From NCBI GenBank assembly GCA_031259795.1, contig JAIRLA010000267.1:1-9367 (forward strand): a stretch of 9,367 nt of DNA, given 5' to 3'. This DNA comes from Azoarcus sp. (GTDB lineage: Bacteria > Pseudomonadota > Gammaproteobacteria > Burkholderiales > Rhodocyclaceae). Of this stretch, positions 1 through 6,600 are shown piece by piece (the stretch's first letter is position 1; every line of letters begins with the position of its first letter). The translations under genes and the position numbers were made by a program. The notes below the pieces were generated by a model. The model saw nothing but the letters and a program-made list of their open reading frames with translations, had not been told where the DNA came from and searched no databases.

Positions 1-6
1 CTGCCC

Positions 7-91
7 ACTTTCCGCCGCAGAAAAAACAGCGGCGCTGCGCGCCGGATAGAACGCACTGGATTGCCACGTCGCTGCGCTCCTCGCAATGACG
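7..91. repeat. Intergenic palindromic repeat, left copy
   Basis: Positions 12-71 align without gaps to 9010-9069 at the other end of the window (49 of 60 identical by hand count), so this is one copy of a dispersed repeat. The core at 57-91 resembles a short palindromic element common between bacterial genes: ATTGC at 60-64 is answered by GCAAT at 83-87, with a GC-rich centre between them. A further small hairpin has arms CGCCGC at 13-18 and GCGGCG at 29-34 around an A-rich loop. No reading frame here looks like a real protein. The repeat lies downstream of the end of pgsA, a usual place for such elements. Its role is unknown; a transcript-end or mRNA-stability role is inference. Confidence 0.7.
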
Positions 92-137
92 AGGGGGGGG
101 CGGCTTTCGCAATGGCGCATTCTCTCGATGGACACTT

Positions 138-187
138 CCCTCCCCCGGTCTGTACACCGCTCGGCGGGGGAGGGCGCCCGAAGGGCG
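138..187. repeat. GC-rich inverted repeat, left copy
   Basis: CCCTCCCCCG at 138-147 and CGGGGGAGGG at 165-174 form a perfect 10-bp stem around a 17-base loop that contains CTGTACA. A second small hairpin follows directly, with arms CGCCC at 175-179 and GGGCG at 183-187 around GAA. A related block with CTGTAC and then GGGGGAGGGCG recurs at about 8903-8951 on the other side of the gene run. The element is non-coding and lies about 40 bases beyond the end of pgsA, so it may also help to end or protect the operon transcript, which is inference. Confidence 0.6.
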
Positions 188-207
188 GGAGAGGGCGCTG
201 TTTCATC

Positions 208-222
208 CGGCGCGAAGCGCCG
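208..222 (-). terminator. Possible weak hairpin terminator after pgsA
   Basis: A perfect 6-bp stem, CGGCGC at 208-213 with GCGCCG at 217-222 and a 3-base loop, begins 4 bases after the pgsA stop codon on the minus strand. The sequence after it (GATGAAACAG in the minus direction) lacks a clear U run, so a true intrinsic terminator is uncertain. It may act together with the stronger stem at 138-174. Confidence 0.3.
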
Positions 223-226
223 CTGA

Positions 227-799
227 TCAATCCGCGCGCCGCGTCAGCCGGGGCAGGGCGTGGCGGAGGTAGTATCCCATCGACCAGAGGGTGAGCGCGG
301 CGGCGATATAGATGAGGAGGTTGCCTGCGGAATGGGTATTGATGCCGCAAAATGCGCCGTTGTAGAGCAGCATCGGAATGGCGATCATTTGCGCCGCGGT
401 CTTGAGTTTGCCGATATAGGCTACGGCCACGCTCGCCGATTCGCCTATCCGCGCCATCCATTCGCGTAATGCCGAAATGGTGATTTCCCGGCCAATGATA
501 ATGACGGCAATAAAAGCGTCGGCGCGTTCGAGTTGAACCAGTATGATCAGCGCCGCCGCCACCATCAGTTTATCGGCCACCGGATCGAGAAAGGCGCCGA
601 AAGCCGAGGTTTGCCGCAGGGCGCGGGCGAGATAGCCGTCGAACCAATCGGTCATTGCGGCGACGATGAAAACCGCGGTGGCAATCAGGTTTTTCCGCTC
701 CATGCCCACCCATGCATCGGGCAGATAGAAGATGCCGATGACGACCGGAATCAGGGCAATCCGTGCCCAAGTCAGCATATTGGGAATGTTGATTCTCAT
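227..799 (-). CDS. pgsA: CDP-diacylglycerol-glycerol-3-phosphate 3-phosphatidyltransferase
   Basis: Integral inner-membrane enzyme that joins CDP-diacylglycerol and glycerol-3-phosphate to give phosphatidylglycerol phosphate, the committed step towards phosphatidylglycerol and cardiolipin. The CDP-alcohol phosphatidyltransferase signature is complete: D51, D54-G55, A58-R59, G68, D72 and D76 with the expected spacing. Several hydrophobic helices follow. The ATG at 799 gives a 190-residue protein opening MRINIPNMLTWARI, the usual family N-terminus, so I prefer it. The frame stays open to a TTG at 835 that would overlap the uvrC stop as TTGA and add 12 residues; neither start has a well-spaced Shine-Dalgarno (an AAAGGG lies about 20 bases before the ATG). 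It is the last gene of the run, 32 bases after uvrC, and is followed by repeats and hairpins. Confidence 0.95.
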   Translation of the reverse strand: MRINIPNMLTWARIALIPVVIGIFYLPDAWVGMERKNLIATAVFIVAAMTDWFDGYLARALRQTSAFGAFLDPVADKLMVAAALIILVQLERADAFIAVIIIGREITISALREWMARIGESASVAVAYIGKLKTAAQMIAIPMLLYNGAFCGINTHSAGNLLIYIAAALTLWSMGYYLRHALPRLTRRAD

Positions 800-831
800 A
801 CGCGGCGCGACAGCTCGCCCTTTGTTATATT

Positions 832-2652
832 TCAATGCAAGGCTGAGTATATCTGCTCGGCAAACTTGCGGCTAATTCCGTTTACGCGGCACAGATCTTC
901 GATGGCGGCGGCGCGCACGCCATCGAGGCCGCCGAAGGCGGCGAGTAGCGCGCGCCGCCGCGCCGGGCCGATGCCGGGGATGTCTTCCAGTTTCGAGCCG
1001 ATCCGCGCTTTGCCGCGCCGGGCGCGGTGGCCGGTGATGGCGAAGCGGTGCGCTTCGTCGCGGATTTCGATTACCAGATGGAGCGCGGGCGCGTGTCCGC
1101 CAGGCGCCATGCTTTCGCGCCCATCGGGAAAGACCAGCGTTTCCAGTCCCGCTTTGCGTCCTTCTCCTTTGGCGACGCCGACCATGTTGACTGCTTCCAG
1201 GCCGATTTCGGCAAGGATGGCGGCGGCCGCGCCGACTTGTCCGCGCCCGCCGTCGATCAGGATGAGGTCGGGGCAGACGCCTTCTCCGGCGGCGACCCGG
1301 CCATAGCGCCGTTCGAGCGCTTGCCGCATGGCGGCGAAGTCGTCTCCCGGCGTGATGCCTTCGATGTTGTAGCGCCGGTATTCGCTGTGTTTCATCGCGC
1401 CATCGACACACACTACGCAGGAGGCGACTGTCGCTTCGCCCAGGGTATGGCTGATGTCGAAACATTCGATGCGCGCGGGGGTTTCGGGCAGGTCGAGGGC
1501 CGCGCGCAGGGCTTGCAGCCGTTCGCCGATGCGGCCCGCGTCGAGCTGGCGGGCTTCGGCCGCCAGGCGGGCGTTTTTGGCCGCCATTTCCATCCATGCT
1601 TTTTCGGCGGCATGGCGGGGACGCGCTACCGCGGGTGGTTGCCCGGAAATTTCCGCCAGCGCTTCGCGCACCAGTTCGGGCGGTATGTCGACCAGTATCC
1701 GCCGCGGTAGTGGATGGACGGCGTAATGCTGTTCTACGAAGGCCAGCAGGCCGTCGCCCGCGTCGATCGCCGCCGCGCCGCTCGGGAACTGCGGTCTGTC
1801 GCCGAGGTGGCGGCCGCCGCGCACCATGGCGATGTTCACGCACACGGTTCCGTCGAGCGCCGCCGCGGCAATGATGTCGACGTCTTCGTCCTTGCGGTTG
1901 TCGATGAACTGGCGATGCAGTACGGCCTGCAAGACTCTGACCCGGTCGCGGCACAGCGTGGCTTCCTCGAAGGCCAGCCGCCCGGCGGCGTCCTGCATGC
2001 GCGCGCTGAGATCGTCGATCACTTCGCTGGCTTGTCCATCGAGAAAGCGGCTCGCCAGCCGCACGTCGGCGACATAGGCGTCGCGGGCGATTCTTTCTAC
2101 GCAGGGCGCGCTGCAACGCGCGATCTGGGCCAGCAGGCAAGGGCGCGAGCGGTTCTGGAAGACGCTGTTTTCGCAGGTGCGCAGGCGAAAGGTTTTTTGC
2201 AGCAGGTGAATGCTTTCGCGCACGGCGTAGGCGTTGGGGAATGGCCCGAAATAGCGCGCGCCTTTGGCGAAGGCGCCGCGGTGGTAGGCCAGCCGGGGGA
2301 ATGCGTCGGCGGAGAGTTCGATGTAGGGATAGCTTTTGTCGTCGCGGAAGAGGATGTTGTAGCGCGGCGACAGGCTTTTGATGAGGTTGTTTTCGAGGAG
2401 GAGCGCTTCGGCTTCGGAGCGCGTCGGGGTGATGTCTACGCGCACGATTTGCGACACCATCATGGCGATGCGCGGACTCGGCAGTTTTTTCTGGAAGTAG
2501 CTCGAGACCCGGCGCTTGAGATTTTTGGCCTTGCCTACATAGAGTACGCGCTCGTCGCCGCCGATCATGCGATAGATCCCCGGCTCTTCCGGTACGGAGC
2601 GCAAGAAGGCGCGCACGTCGAACGCGCCGTCGCGCGGGGCGCTATCGCTCAT
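832..2652 (-). CDS. uvrC: Excinuclease ABC subunit C
   Basis: Nuclease subunit of UvrABC nucleotide excision repair, which cuts the damaged strand on both sides of a lesion. From the ATG at 2652 the protein has 606 residues, normal for the family. Domains in order: GIY-YIG nuclease (GIY 25-27, YVG 38-40); four cysteines at 160, 172, 180 and 184 with the 12-8-4 spacing known for the UvrC iron-sulfur cluster; UVR motif around 210-245; RNase H-like nuclease with D399, D467 and H535 as the likely catalytic triad; C-terminal helix-hairpin-helix pair around 558-605. The frame is open to a GTG at 2682, but the ATG at 2652 overlaps the previous stop as ATGA and matches the usual N-terminus. There is no clear Shine-Dalgarno, so translation is probably coupled to the PhnD-like gene. 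Confidence 0.97.
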   Translation of the reverse strand: MSDSAPRDGAFDVRAFLRSVPEEPGIYRMIGGDERVLYVGKAKNLKRRVSSYFQKKLPSPRIAMMVSQIVRVDITPTRSEAEALLLENNLIKSLSPRYNILFRDDKSYPYIELSADAFPRLAYHRGAFAKGARYFGPFPNAYAVRESIHLLQKTFRLRTCENSVFQNRSRPCLLAQIARCSAPCVERIARDAYVADVRLASRFLDGQASEVIDDLSARMQDAAGRLAFEEATLCRDRVRVLQAVLHRQFIDNRKDEDVDIIAAAALDGTVCVNIAMVRGGRHLGDRPQFPSGAAAIDAGDGLLAFVEQHYAVHPLPRRILVDIPPELVREALAEISGQPPAVARPRHAAEKAWMEMAAKNARLAAEARQLDAGRIGERLQALRAALDLPETPARIECFDISHTLGEATVASCVVCVDGAMKHSEYRRYNIEGITPGDDFAAMRQALERRYGRVAAGEGVCPDLILIDGGRGQVGAAAAILAEIGLEAVNMVGVAKGEGRKAGLETLVFPDGRESMAPGGHAPALHLVIEIRDEAHRFAITGHRARRGKARIGSKLEDIPGIGPARRRALLAAFGGLDGVRAAAIEDLCRVNGISRKFAEQIYSALH

Positions 2653-3545
2653 CGGCCCGCGGCGGGGGCGCGGCGCCACCACCGGCGCACCAGCGGTTCG
2701 TAAAGGCGTCCCGCCGCCACGTCGTCCGCCGTGACCTCGACGTAGCCGCCGTATCCGGTGGCGGTAAAAAACTGTTTTCCTTCCGGACTTTCCGGAAAGG
2801 CGTCGAGCGCGGCGCGAATGCGGGCAATTTCGGTTTCGCCAAGATCGCCGCGCGCCAGGGTCATCATCGCGGGCAGGATGGAATGATTCGTCGTGTCGAG
2901 CGGCCGCAGGTGGCTGCGCACATCTTCGCCCATTTGCGCCCAGACCGTGTTGGCGGTCACGGCGATGTCGGCCCGCCCCGCCTTCACGGCGAGTATGGCG
3001 GCTACGTGCGAGGGGTATTCTTCCGGGAAGTAGTCTTTGCCCGCCTGCAAATGGAGGCTATCCAGCCATTGCATGCCGACGATGTGATAGAGCGAAAGCC
3101 GGTCGGGCAGGGCGATGTGCTGGCCGCGCAGGTCTTCGGCGCTTTCGATGCGGTTGTCCTTGCGCGTGACGAGCGTCAGTTCGAGCGGACCGCGGTAGCG
3201 CAGCAGCGGCGCGAAGCCGTCGTCGACCAGCATCGGCAGGAAATGCGCGGTGGTGATGAGCACGTCGAAATAGCCGTCGAGCGCGTTGTTCAGGAATTGC
3301 TCGTGATCGCGCGAGGAATAGATCCTGACATCCCGCTTCAGGACGCGCGCCAGATAATCGCGCAGGGGGCGATGAATGCGCAGCAATGCTGATATGGAAT
3401 TGAACGGTACGATGCCCAGCCGCAGGATGCCTTCTTTGTGCGCCGCCTGCCGCGTTTCGCGCTCGTCATCGGCCCGGGCGCGGCAGACCGGCATGAACAG
3501 TCCTCCCAACAGGGCGCACAGGACAAGCAACGCACGTCGACGCAT
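2649..3545 (-). CDS. PhnD-like periplasmic substrate-binding protein
   Basis: Secreted solute-binding protein of the phosphate/phosphite/phosphonate (PhnD-like) group of type 2 periplasmic binding proteins, 298 residues. A clear Sec signal peptide is visible: RRR at 2-4, a leucine-rich core about 5-18, and an A-R-A cleavage motif at 23-25. The mature part begins a binding fold at about 41 (LRLGIVPF) and has typical elements such as FDVLITT, the SAEDLRGQHIALPD segment and a GRADIAVT segment. A good Shine-Dalgarno (GGAAG, 6 bases before ATG) supports the start. It lies 25 bases after nagZ and its stop overlaps the uvrC start, so it is co-transcribed with both. No permease or ATPase gene is present here, so it may serve a transporter encoded elsewhere or act in sensing. 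The ligand cannot be read from the sequence. Confidence 0.85.
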   Translation of the reverse strand: MRRRALLVLCALLGGLFMPVCRARADDERETRQAAHKEGILRLGIVPFNSISALLRIHRPLRDYLARVLKRDVRIYSSRDHEQFLNNALDGYFDVLITTAHFLPMLVDDGFAPLLRYRGPLELTLVTRKDNRIESAEDLRGQHIALPDRLSLYHIVGMQWLDSLHLQAGKDYFPEEYPSHVAAILAVKAGRADIAVTANTVWAQMGEDVRSHLRPLDTTNHSILPAMMTLARGDLGETEIARIRAALDAFPESPEGKQFFTATGYGGYVEVTADDVAAGRLYEPLVRRWWRRAPAAGR

Positions 3546-3570
3546 ATTTCACTTCCGGTAAAGTCGCGCC

Positions 3571-4746
3571 TCAGGCGCGCGGCGGCGCGCCTCCGGGAGG
3601 CTCCGCGCCGGCCGAGGCCGCCGCCAAGGCCGAATTGTCCCCGTCATCCATGGCCGCCAATGCCAACATGTGCTCGCGCGCTTTCAAATAAGGCTCGTGC
3701 AGTGCGAGCGCGAACGGGTCGGCGCGCCACGGGCGCGGCGGGGGCGCTTCCAGCGCCGCGATGCGGGCGCGGCTGGCGGCGCTGGTTTCGGGGATGCCGC
3801 GCGCGAGCAGTTCGGCGACGAGATCGGGGCGGTTGCACACCAGCAGCATGTCGCAGCCCGCGTTGGCCGCCGCCGTCACTCTGGCTACGATGTCGCCCGC
3901 CACGCAGGCGCCCGCCATGTTGAGGTCGTCGCTGAAGATGACGCCTTCGAAGCCCAGCCGCTCGCGCAGGATCTCGCGCAGCCAGAAACGCGAGAACCCG
4001 GCCGGCCCCGGCGTTCCCGGTTCGGCATGCGCATAGACGACGTGCGCGGGCATGACTCCGGCAAGCTGGCGCAGCAGGCGGTGGCGATACGGCGCGAGAT
4101 CATCTTTCCAGATCGTATCGAAGGCGCGTTCGTCGACCGGCACGTCGTGGTGCGAATCGGCTTCGACATGGCCGTGCCCCGGAAAATGCTTGCCGACCGC
4201 GCCAATTCCCGCTTCGGCCATGCCCGCCGCCAGCGCCTGCGCCAGCGCGGCGACCACGGTCGCATCGCGGTGAAAGGCGCGGCTGCCAATGGCGCGGCTG
4301 CGGCCATGATCGAGGTCGAGCACCGGGGTGAAGCTCAGGTCGACGCCGTGCGCGGCCAGTTCGGCGGCGAGCGTGTACCCGGCGGCATGGGCCGCAGCCA
4401 TCGCCGCGACATGGTCGCGCTCCCACAGGGCGCCCAGCGCGCGCATGGCGGGCAGGCGAGTGAAGCCGTCGCTGCGGAAGCGCTGTACCCGCCCGCCTTC
4501 ATGATCGACCGCGATCACGAGCGGCGGCGAGCGCAGGGCATGGATTTCGGCGGTGAGCGCGCACAGTTGTTCGGAATCGGCGTAATTGCGCGCGAAAAGA
4601 ATGACGCCGCCGACCCTCGGATCGCGCAGGCGTTCGCGCTCTCCGTCATCGAGTTCGAGACCGGCGACATCGATCATCAAGGCGCCGCGCGGCAGACCAA
4701 CGGCAACGGAGTCCACATTCGCATTCATATTCGCATCCATGTTCAT
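3571..4746 (-). CDS. nagZ: Beta-N-acetylhexosaminidase (peptidoglycan recycling)
   Basis: Cytoplasmic family GH3 glycosidase that removes N-acetylglucosamine from anhydromuropeptides during cell wall recycling. From the ATG at 4746 it has 391 residues. Visible landmarks: VIAVDHEGGRVQRF around 77-90, KHFPGHG at 186-192 followed by DSH at 197-199 (the flexible loop carrying the catalytic His), and FSDDLNM around 271-277 with the nucleophile aspartate. The last 25 or so residues are rich in Ala, Gly and Pro and look disordered. The start is ambiguous: ATG at 4752, 4746, 4740 and 4728 are all in frame because of a short tandem repeat. I chose 4746 because it overlaps the acpS stop as ATGA, like the neighbouring junctions, and has GGTGA 10 bases upstream. 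The conserved fold begins only around GALMIDVAGLEL. Confidence 0.95.
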   Translation of the reverse strand: MNMDANMNANVDSVAVGLPRGALMIDVAGLELDDGERERLRDPRVGGVILFARNYADSEQLCALTAEIHALRSPPLVIAVDHEGGRVQRFRSDGFTRLPAMRALGALWERDHVAAMAAAHAAGYTLAAELAAHGVDLSFTPVLDLDHGRSRAIGSRAFHRDATVVAALAQALAAGMAEAGIGAVGKHFPGHGHVEADSHHDVPVDERAFDTIWKDDLAPYRHRLLRQLAGVMPAHVVYAHAEPGTPGPAGFSRFWLREILRERLGFEGVIFSDDLNMAGACVAGDIVARVTAAANAGCDMLLVCNRPDLVAELLARGIPETSAASRARIAALEAPPPRPWRADPFALALHEPYLKAREHMLALAAMDDGDNSALAAASAGAEPPGGAPPRA

Positions 4747-4752
4747 CGGCAT
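4717..4752 (-). repeat. 12-bp tandem repeat at the nagZ start
   Basis: Read on the minus strand, ATGGATGCGAAT and ATGAATGCGAAT are two adjacent 12-base units (10 of 12 identical), preceded by further ATG triplets and followed by a GTG. The result is an N-terminal tail alternating Met, Asn, Asp and Ala ahead of the conserved NagZ domain. Each full unit adds four codons without changing frame and supplies another possible start codon. Confidence 0.65.
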
Positions 4753-5120
4753 TCGATCACCGCGACGGCCACGACATAATCGCGTTCGTCGCTGAGGCTG
4801 AGATGGGCCAGCAAACCTTGTTCCTCCATATGGAAGGCAAGACGTTCGTCGTAGTCGAGGAAAGGCTTGCCGTGCGCGTCGTGCATCACCGCCAGCGCGT
4901 GCAGGGTCGCGGGCGGCGCGATCCCGGTGCCGAGCGCCTTGCCGAACGCCTCTTTGGCGGCGAAGCGCTTGGCAAGAAAGCGGGCCGGATCGCGCGCCGT
5001 CCGCCAGTCGCCCTGTTCGGACGGCGCCAGGATACGGATGGCGAACGCTTCGCCATGGCGGCCAAGCGCCGCGCGCATGCGTTCGATCTGGACGATGTCC
5101 GTGCCGATGCCGTGGATCAT
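4743..5120 (-). CDS. acpS: Holo-[acyl-carrier-protein] synthase
   Basis: Transfers the 4'-phosphopantetheine arm from coenzyme A to a serine of acyl carrier protein, making it active for fatty acid synthesis. At 125 residues it has the normal length of a trimeric AcpS. The N-terminal GIGTDIVQIERM contains the metal-binding D8, and KRFAAKEAFGKALGTG contains the second metal ligand E57; the C-terminal SLSDERDY segment is also typical. The ATG at 5120 overlaps the pdxJ stop as ATGA. The frame is open far upstream, but that extension runs through pdxJ in another frame and is not real. The upstream sequence has only a weak Shine-Dalgarno, consistent with coupling to pdxJ. The pdxJ-acpS pairing is very widely conserved. 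Confidence 0.97.
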   Translation of the reverse strand: MIHGIGTDIVQIERMRAALGRHGEAFAIRILAPSEQGDWRTARDPARFLAKRFAAKEAFGKALGTGIAPPATLHALAVMHDAHGKPFLDYDERLAFHMEEQGLLAHLSLSDERDYVVAVAVIECR

Positions 5121-5872
5121 GACGCGCTTGCCGCCGCCTCGCGCAGCAGGCGTTTCATTTCGGCCACCGCCGCGCGCAGGCCGATGAACACGGCGCGGCT
5201 GACGATGGCGTGGCCGATGTGCAGTTCGCGCACCCCCGCGAGGGCGGCGATCGGCTGGACGTTGTAATAGTTGAGCGCGTGTCCGGCATTGAAGCGCATC
5301 CCCGCGGCGCGCACCGCCTCGCCCGCGGCGCGCACTTTGTCCAGTTCGGCGCGCACGGCGGGGCTGGCGATGTCCCGCCCGGCGGCATGAAAGGCATGCG
5401 CGTAGGGGCCGGTGTGGATTTCGCAGACGCGCGCGCCGATCCGCGCCGCCGCGTCGATCTGCGCCGGATCGGCGTCGATGAACACGCTGGCGGCGATACC
5501 GGCGCTGTCCAGCCGGGCAATGCGCGCGCGCAGTTCCGTTTCTTGGGCGGCGACGTCGAGTCCGCCCTCGGTGGTGATTTCCTGCCGCCCCTCGGGCACC
5601 AGCATCGCCATCTCCGGCTTGATCCGGCAAGCGATGGCGACCATTTCATCGGTTGCCGCCATTTCGAGGTTGAGCTTGATCTGGGTGAGTTCGCGCAAGC
5701 GCCGCACATCTTCGTCATTGATGTGGCGGCGGTCTTCGCGCAGATGGACGGTGATGCCGTCCGCGCCGCCCAGTTGGGCTTCGACCGCGGCCCATGCCGG
5801 ATCGGGTTCCCAAGTGCGCCGCGCCTGGCGCAGCGTGGCGACATGGTCGATATTGACGCCGAGTTCGATCAC
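5117..5872 (-). CDS. pdxJ: Pyridoxine 5'-phosphate synthase
   Basis: Condenses 1-deoxy-xylulose 5-phosphate with 3-amino-2-oxopropyl phosphate to give pyridoxine 5'-phosphate, the ring-closing step of the DXP-dependent vitamin B6 pathway. The protein has 251 residues in a TIM-barrel layout. It opens with GVNIDHVATLRQAR. HLREDRRHI carries H43, LNLEMAAT carries E70, and NAGHALNYYN carries H198; by position these match the catalytic His-Glu-His of the family. LVPEGRQEITTEGGLDV is the conserved central loop, with Gly95 where Lys or Arg is common. Translation starts at a GTG that overlaps the recO stop (GTGA); AGGAG and AGGA lie just upstream inside recO. The start is fixed by the conserved N-terminus. 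Confidence 0.97.
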   Translation of the reverse strand: MIELGVNIDHVATLRQARRTWEPDPAWAAVEAQLGGADGITVHLREDRRHINDEDVRRLRELTQIKLNLEMAATDEMVAIACRIKPEMAMLVPEGRQEITTEGGLDVAAQETELRARIARLDSAGIAASVFIDADPAQIDAAARIGARVCEIHTGPYAHAFHAAGRDIASPAVRAELDKVRAAGEAVRAAGMRFNAGHALNYYNVQPIAALAGVRELHIGHAIVSRAVFIGLRAAVAEMKRLLREAAASAS

Positions 5873-6600
5873 AGTTCCTGCAACTCCTTGAACACCCGGC
5901 GGGATTGCAAGGGCCGCCCGCCGAGATGGTGGTTGATGAGCGCGCCCAGCAGGCGCCTGGCATCGTACAGGGTCGCGGCGCGGCTGAAATCCCCCGCCGC
6001 GAGGTCGACCAAGGTCTGGCCGGCGACGGTCACGCCGCCTTTTTCCGCCCGCCCGGCATGCGCCGCACAGGGGCGCGGACCGCGTTCGATTATATATAAA
6101 TAGGGTTGGCCGGGCTGGATCGGACGGCCATCGCCATCGCTGTCGAGCATCGCGCCATACCCCAGTTCGCGCAGCAAGGCCAGCTCGAAGCGCCGCAAGA
6201 GCGGCGGCAGGCTTTCTCCCCGCCCCAGCGCGGTCATGGCCGTCTCATAAGCGGCGAAGAGCGCCGGATGCGGATCTTCGCGCGCGGTCAGTTTGAGCAG
6301 GAGTTCGTTGACGTAATAGGCGCACAGGAGCGCCTGCCCGCCCAGCAAAGCCTGCCCGCCGCGCCATTCGCCGCGCACCAGGGTCTTGACTTCGCCCCCG
6401 CCCGACCAATCGAGCACGAGCGGCTGGAACGCCATCAGCACGCCGCGCAGGGCCGACATGGGCCGGCGCGCGCCTTTGGCCGACAAGGCGACGCGGCCAT
6501 GGTCGCGCGCGAAGATCTCGACAATCAGGCTCGTCTCGCGCCACGGCGTGGCATGCAGTATCCAGGCCGGCTGCTCCGCGACGCGCTGCCTCGGGCTCAC
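5869..6600 (-). CDS. recO: DNA repair protein RecO
   Basis: Recombination mediator of the RecFOR pathway that helps load RecA on SSB-coated single-stranded DNA and anneals strands. At 243 residues it has the family length. The N-terminal OB fold spans roughly 8-85 (AWILHATPWRETSLIVEIFAR, then SAKGARRP and the FQPL segment). The helical C-terminal domain includes AYYVNELLLKL and LRRFELALLRELGYG. Translation starts at a GTG overlapping the era stop (GTGA), with GGGG about 6-7 bases upstream. The codons for PYLYII near 6091-6105 include TTA and ATA, rare in this GC-rich neighbourhood, and create a local AT patch. No four-cysteine zinc site like that of some RecO proteins is seen. Confidence 0.95.
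   Translation of the reverse strand: MSPRQRVAEQPAWILHATPWRETSLIVEIFARDHGRVALSAKGARRPMSALRGVLMAFQPLVLDWSGGGEVKTLVRGEWRGGQALLGGQALLCAYYVNELLLKLTAREDPHPALFAAYETAMTALGRGESLPPLLRRFELALLRELGYGAMLDSDGDGRPIQPGQPYLYIIERGPRPCAAHAGRAEKGGVTVAGQTLVDLAAGDFSRAATLYDARRLLGALINHHLGGRPLQSRRVFKELQEL

Noticed and set aside
208..229. Similarity of the pgsA 3' end (GCGAAGCGCCGCTG) to GCGCAGCGCCGCTG near 8965-8978 as a third shared repeat
   Set aside because: Too short and self-complementary GC-rich sequence in which such matches arise by chance; the left copy is also coding.
61..294. Plus-strand ORF at the left edge
   Set aside because: Translation of repeats and Gly/Arg-rich sequence, running antisense into the end of pgsA; no protein-like features.
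1714..2703. Plus-strand ORF of 329 codons opposite uvrC
   Set aside because: Fully antisense to uvrC, which is complete with all domains; no protein family features in the plus-strand product.
3670..4779. Plus-strand ORF of 369 codons opposite nagZ
   Set aside because: Mirror frame of a confidently identified gene; its end follows the HIRI-type translation of the nagZ tandem repeat, a low-complexity artefact.
5121..5630. Upstream extension of the acpS reading frame
   Set aside because: It runs through pdxJ in another frame, is Arg-rich and has no family match, while the AcpS N-terminus is fixed by GIGTDIV right after the ATG at 5120.
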